This document shows, one piece after another, positions 58,040-64,000 of a stretch of DNA of 64,000 bases. A program made the translations under genes and the position numbers. Source of the stretch: Plasmodium malariae (taxonomy: Eukaryota; Apicomplexa; Aconoidasida; Haemosporida; Plasmodiidae); assembly GCF_900090045.1 (NCBI RefSeq), contig NC_041786.1:1172001-1236000 (forward strand), written 5' to 3'. Within the stretch, counting starts at the first letter, position 1, and each line of letters starts with the position of its first letter. The notes under the pieces are model-generated. The model saw nothing but the letters and a program-made list of their open reading frames with translations, searched no databases and was not told the DNA's origin.

Positions 58040-61000
58040 CGATAGGGGTACATCTCTAAAAGGACTAAAAATATGAACATATATATATATATATTATATA
58101 AAAAACATATAATAAAAAAACTATTAATACAGTCTGTATTTTTTTTTTTTTTTTTCTTTACATTACAGACTCTATGTATATTTTCTAATAATTAAATGCA
58201 TGATCAATCCACGCCTATATATAGATATAAAATTGGGAGCATTAGTGGTTTTGCTTATTTATATGTTTTTACTTCACTATATATTAGTTCACCCCTTTTT
58301 TTTCTTTGCTGCCCTTTTTCATTTTTTTTTTCTTATTAATATAATTTTTTTGTTTCCTTATTCTGTCTATAAACATTTTTAATTATTAATCATGTATTCT
58401 ATGATTATGTAAGCACATGTGAAAATTGCTTTATTAATATTTATTAAAAAATGGTATATGTATATTTATATAGAAGTCTTTCTTTCTACCTTTTTTTCTT
58501 TTTTTTTCTGTATTATGAATTGGATAGTAAAACGTTTGAAGTATTTCCCTTTAACTTAAATCAGTGTACGATATATTTTGATTTATTAATTCAAAAAGTA
58601 TATTCTTTATGAAAAATAGTTAAAAAATCTCTTAAAGTCTAAATTTTGATTAATCATAACTGCGGAAAACTGCATTATTTTAAATTACATATATATATAT
58701 TATATATGTATATATATTTTTTTTTCTAATTATTACCACATAGTTAGCTACATTAGAAAGCTATATAAGATGATATAAGTAAGCATATAGTTACTTAGGA
58801 CAAAAGAGGAAAAAGAGTAAGTTTGTGACAAATTCATTTTGTTTTATTTTTTTCCTATTCATGTTTGGAAAAAGGTATAAAGTTATACACGTCTTTGTTT
58901 CATTGTAAATGTATATTATTTATATTCTTTATCTATTTTACTTTTCACGCAATATTTATATTTTTTATTCTTTTTACCTTTTGCAATATTCTGTTATATA
59001 ATTTGTGTAGAAATATCATTACGAATAAGAAATTAATAAAACACGTTTCAAATAAGTTTGGAATTTTATATACTTTAAATTATGCAATTTCATGATTTTT
59101 TGCAAAAACACAAAACAAATAATTTTCAACTTCAAGATAGAATTAAAACCCTATAAACCATTGCATTTAAATTTGAACATTTTTAAACATCTTGTTTTAC
59201 TTTTTTAATTTAAGATCCTCAGCATATACATACTATTTTTCCTAAAGGAAAAACTTACAAAAAAGAAATTCCTCATGTTTTTACCTTTAATGGCGTTTAC
59301 AACACAGTGTTATAACGAAGTATTAAAAAATATCATACTGGAACTTTGCAATACTAATAAATGTATGAACAGTTATATATTTTAAGATATAAGTAAAATA
59401 AATAATATCATAATCTACATTTATATTTTACTATAAATTTTATTAAAGAATGGTTTACATAGTATAACATTCAAATAAAGAAAAATCCATAATTTTACCT
59501 AAATTTCCAAGACTCATTTTAAATACTCATTCTCTATATATACTACCACCTTCACAATATATAAAAATAAAATGTAAAATTAATATTAGCATATAAAATA
59601 AATGTTAAACATAAGATATTAAACTAAAGGAATATATTAGATAATATAACCAAGATAAAATAAATAATACATTAAAATTAAAATAATTATTACATTTTTA
59701 CATAAAATGAGTATCTTTCAATAGTACATGAAAAAATATCTCTGAAAATGTACATATATTAAGAACATAAATAGAATAAAAAAAATTGTAACACATAAAT
59801 AAAATTTATTTGAGATATTCTCTTTTTTTATTTTTGTTTATATATAAAATTTTTTTTTTGAATAATATATTTATATATGAACTACGTTAAAATTGCAACC
59901 GTAAACTAATAATTTTATTATACCAGACAGAATATTTGGGCAACCAGAAAAAAGAAATAAATGAACATACCTTTCAAAAAAAAAATAACCCTATTAAATG
60001 ATATAGGTACCAATATATAAAACAAAAATAAATGTGTGTTAGCAGACGAAAATTACATAAATTTAACATCTACTTGGTTAAGTAGTGTTATTTTGTTAAT
60101 ATAAATAATAATGGGAATAATTTAAAATTATTTTATGTAATTCACGAATTGTGTTGTTACTCTTTGAAATTTTTTTTTTACCTTTGATATATGGAATTCA
60201 ATCTCTTATTTTATGACTTTCTGTGTTCTGTTATATAATTAATTAAGGTACATTCTATAAATAATAAATTTGTATAAGAAAAGGCAAAACGTTGTGCTTC
60301 AAATTTTGTTACTAATAAAAATTCTTGGGATAGAAATTTAAATTAAATATACAGTGGTTTTTAAAAAGAAATACAAATACATGTTCTAATTCATATTATG
60401 AAATATTCATTTTTCTTATTAATGAATCAGTTATCTAAAAATATGCATTTTTAAACTTCGCCATTTTTTTAATTTTCTTTGAATAATAATAATTTTATAG
60501 TGAATTAATGTATATAACAATTTATATATAATATATATAATTTTTTTTTTCTTAATTTATATGGTTTTATTCCAAAGGTTTATATTAAAAAATGAAAGGG
60601 TTTTTTACTGTAATACTTTCATTTTGGAATACATTTATGAATTTCTACAAGAAAAATAGTATATAACTTATAATAAAAAAGAAGAATCATAATGTACAAT
60701 TTAGACAAAAAAATATAAAAGATACAAGATATTTGCTAAATAATGGTACCAATGTATTCCCTTAAAAAATAAGGACATATTTAACGTAAATATTTTGTTA
60801 TTTTAGCTTTTTCTACAACATTCAAATATTTTTATGAATTGTAAGTAAAACTTTTTTTATAATTATATAATCAGAAAATTTTATAATAATGCAGCATAAA
60901 AGGCAAAGGCAAAAATTTCCGAGCAAGATGAAAATATACTTTTTTTGAATTTCAGGCATAATAGCTTTTACTTCAATTATTTTGAAAGGAACAAACAACC

Positions 61001-62640
61001 TACTAGAAAACTTTATTATAATGATATTAAAAATTATCCTTGCCTTATATAATTAAAAATAATATAAAAATATGACAAATTAGACTCATAATTAAATTGT
61101 TCATTAAAATATGTTGTACATTCAAAATTTATTTTTTTAAAAAAAAAGATATGTTAGGTGAAGCTTAAGATAAAATAAATTTTCTGGCTGATAATAAGGA
61201 TTACGATAAAAGAGTATTTTTAAAGCATTATATAAGCAATATTATCTAAATGACTATTAAATTTGCAATATTTTTGCAGTTTATGTGTATATTACTTCCA
61301 TTTTATATCCCTTTTTCCAATAATCATTTACGTTCTTCTTAAAAGCTATTTTTTATATGTAAGATATAATGTGCTATTATGAATTATAACATGGGGGAAA
61401 AAAGCTTTTCCCAAATGTTACTGTTGATTTTTTATTTCTAGATAGTGAATTACATTAGAAAATATATTTTTAGTCATGAGCCATAGATTATGTTTTGTTG
61501 TTTCTTCTTTTCATCGTTAAGGAAAAATATCTGAAATAAAGATGTATGGTAAAAATTATTCGTTTTATTATAACATTTGTAAAATACTAAGGGAAAATGA
61601 CAATAGAATAGAATATTCCATTTTTTATTCTTAATCAGTTAGTACGTTTCTGTTTCTAAAACTTAATTGGACATATTTCTATATAAGGAATATATATAAA
61701 ATAAAAAATTATATATAGTACACAAAATTTTTATATTTGTGTATTTTTAGTTTTTTCGTTAGGAGGCATAACTTTAGAAGTATATAACAAAATATGTTTA
61801 TTATACGAGAACGTTCTTGTTGTACTAATTAAAATTGTCCACTAATATGATGAGTTAAATATATTCACTCTGTATAATAAAGTATAGCCTGAAATTTAAA
61901 GTTATTTAATTCTAACGGTGAAAAATATACAACTGCATTCTTATGTTTATTATTGATACATGCAATTTTTTAAGGAGAATTAACAACTTCACAAAAGAGA
62001 AAAATGTAACGCATTGAATTAAAATAAAAAATGATATTGTAAAAAATTTATATAATTCCATATGTTATACAACCTATTTCTAGTATTTCTAAACTGTAAG
62101 AATCGGGAATAATTTATATTCCCTCAATATTGCAGCTTTATCCTAATAAATAATGTTTAACAAAAAATAAATTCAGAGTTTTTTGCTATGTAACATACCC
62201 AATGTCACATTCTTGTAAAAACAAGCAACATAATAAGTATATCTGCAAAAACAGTATTAGAGAAAAAAGGATAAAATAAAAAAATTTGCAAATTTAATCT
62301 TATTACAGTTATATAAAGCTACTACAAAAATTTCCTCTATATATTTTTCATGATTCTATTATATTTCATAAGTATTTATTTCGTTTAATTTCTAAGTGTG
62401 TTAAATTATAATATCATTTGTATATACTTCATTAATAATTCCTAAAAGATATTTTTCTAAAAGTAAAATAACATTCTATACAAAATTCCAGAAACACTCA
62501 ACAACAGCTATGTTTACGTTTAGTTGAAATAATAAAAATATATATATATATATATTTTTCATAGATTAAAATACAAAAATGAATTTGAATAAAATACACA
62601 ATTATAAGGAAATAATATAAAAAACACATCCCCTTTTAAT
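58040..62640. other. Gene-free, increasingly A+T-rich pericentromeric-type region
   Basis: About 4.6 kb downstream of the INCENP-like gene. The longest open frames are about 60-76 codons and Phe/Ile/Tyr-rich, without gene character. Unlike the other intergenic regions, it is almost free of minisatellites and long homopolymers. It looks like unique-sequence flank leading into the A+T core. Confidence 0.7.
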
Positions 62641-64000
62641 ATAATAATTTAATAAATAATAAAATTATAATTAAATATTATATATATAAAATATATGTAT
62701 TAAAACAAATAATAAAATTATAATTAAATATTATATAAATAAAATATATCTATTAAAACAAATAATTAAATATATATATTAAATAAATTGATTAATTATA
62801 TATTTAATAAATTAATTAAATATTATATAAATAAAATATATGTATTAAAATAAATAATTAAATATATATATTAAATAAATTGATTAATTATATATTTAAT
62901 AAATTAATTAAATATTATATAAATAAAATATATGTATTAAAATAAATAATTAAATATATATATTAAATAAATTGATTAATTATATATTTAATAAATTAAT
63001 TAAATATTATATAAATAAAATATATGTATTAAAATAAATAATTAAATATATATATTAAATAAATTGATTAATTATATATTTAATAAATTAATTAAATAAA
63101 TATATAAAATAAATTAATTAAATAAATACATAAAGTGAATAAATTAAACAAATAGTTAAATATGCATATTAAACAAATTAATTAAATATATAAAATAAAT
63201 TAATTAAATAAATAGTTAAATATATATATTAAAGAAATTAATTAAATATATATAATAAATTAATTTAGTAAATATATTTAAATAAATAATATATATATTT
63301 TTATGAATATATAATTAAATTAACAATTTTAAATAAACAATTAAATTAGAGTAAATGCTTAATTTATATATATTAAATAATTTAATTGAATAAATACTTT
63401 AAAATAGGTAATTAAATTTAAATATATATATTAAATATATTAATTAAATACATATTTTAAAGTTAAAAGATTAAATAACTAATATAATTATTAATGTAAT
63501 AAGTAAATTTATATAATTATTTTAATGTAATAAATATATTATTTCAATAAGATTGCATTAATTTAATATTAATAAATGGTAATATTAATGTATAATATAC
63601 ATATAATAATAGTTTTAATTAATTATTTTAAAAAAATAATAATAAAAGTTAACAAATTAATTATTTTTGAAATTAAAGTTTTGAATAAATACAAAAGAAA
63701 ATTAACCATGTATATATTTCTAATATTATTTATATTTTTAATAATAATATAATGTATTATTTATTTTATATATTATTTTTATTATATAATGTATTAAGTA
63801 TTGCTAAATTATTTTAAGATATAATATTAAATTAATTAATTAACATATTTTTTTTTTTATCATATTATTTTAATACGAACTAATTATATTAAATTATTAA
63901 ATTTATTTTATTATTATTATAATAACTAAATTATATTGTAAAAATATAAATTATAACGGGTATATTATTTAATTATTAATAAAATATGTGTGCTATTTTT
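62641..64000. other. Candidate centromere core (near-pure A+T), truncated at window end
   Basis: From about 62641 the sequence is almost only A and T (by eye about 97% to 63650), with a 92-bp tandem repeat inside. Plasmodium centromeres are known as about 2-kb cores of about 97% A+T with internal tandem repeats inside longer gene-free regions, with one per chromosome. This stretch fits that pattern and runs off the window. Functional identity is inferred. Confidence 0.62.
62700..63105. repeat. 92-bp A+T tandem repeat
   Basis: Landmark ATTGATTAATTATATA occurs at 62787, 62879, 62971 and 63063, exactly 92 bases apart each time. About 4 to 4.5 nearly perfect copies are present, each with only about two G/C bases (the G in ATTG and the G in TATGTA). 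Degenerate relatives continue to about 63300. Confidence 0.95.

Noticed and set aside
62641..64000. Subtelomeric or telomeric sequence
   Set aside because: No telomere heptamers and no subtelomeric gene families; the A+T core with an internal tandem repeat next to housekeeping genes fits a centromere better.
1..64000. tRNA, rRNA or other structured RNA genes
   Set aside because: I looked for G+C-rich cloverleaf-like islands and conserved rRNA stretches and saw none that I can support.

Overview
The window looks like an internal piece of a malaria-parasite (Plasmodium) nuclear chromosome. The evidence is very high A+T content (highest in intergenic DNA and introns), Asn/Lys-rich low-complexity inserts in otherwise conserved proteins, small introns with GT..AG ends, poly(dA:dT) and (TA)n tracts between genes, and Plasmodium-type proteins such as a 266-residue Sir2A. 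I see no telomere repeats and no subtelomeric gene families. The abundance of minisatellites suggests a malariae/ovale-type genome rather than a compact one, but I cannot fix the species. As I recall it, the gene order RPC1 - hypothetical - Sir2A ... proteasome beta-7 matches the central part of P. falciparum chromosome 13.

Layout, left to right: the 3' part of RNA polymerase III subunit RPC1 (+, five exons visible); a coiled-coil protein with a probable PUB-like domain (+); sirtuin Sir2A (-); a previously unpieced nine-exon gene of unknown function (+, 12491-15538); an alpha/beta hydrolase swollen by low-complexity inserts (+); a DUF1279/FAM210-like membrane protein (+); an ambiguous coding-looking patch (27.2-28.1 kb); a three-exon membrane protein (+); a large BRCA2 homologue (-, 35057-44845); the proteasome beta-2 (beta type-7) subunit (-); a 2430-residue protein with an INCENP-like IN-box (+); and finally about 6 kb without genes that grades into nearly pure A+T DNA with a 92-bp tandem repeat, a good candidate for the edge of the centromere.

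There is no operon logic, because these are individual eukaryotic genes, but several concern genome maintenance: Sir2A (chromatin), BRCA2 (recombination) and an INCENP-like protein (chromosome segregation) lie in the same centromere-proximal interval. Two genes, RPC1 and BRCA2, are each broken by a single-base frame change inside a long A/T homopolymer. Both are restored by one base fewer, which points to homopolymer length error or slippage rather than true pseudogenes.

The most interesting items are: seven E-F-L-E-I-Y-like motifs upstream of the BRC repeats of BRCA2; BRC repeats with Tyr in place of Thr in the FxTA motif; complementary 8-bp repeat arrays in introns 4 and 8 of the nine-exon gene that could pair over more than 100 nt; the 92-bp A+T tandem repeat of the candidate centromere; and an IN-box that sits in mid-protein rather than at the C-terminus.
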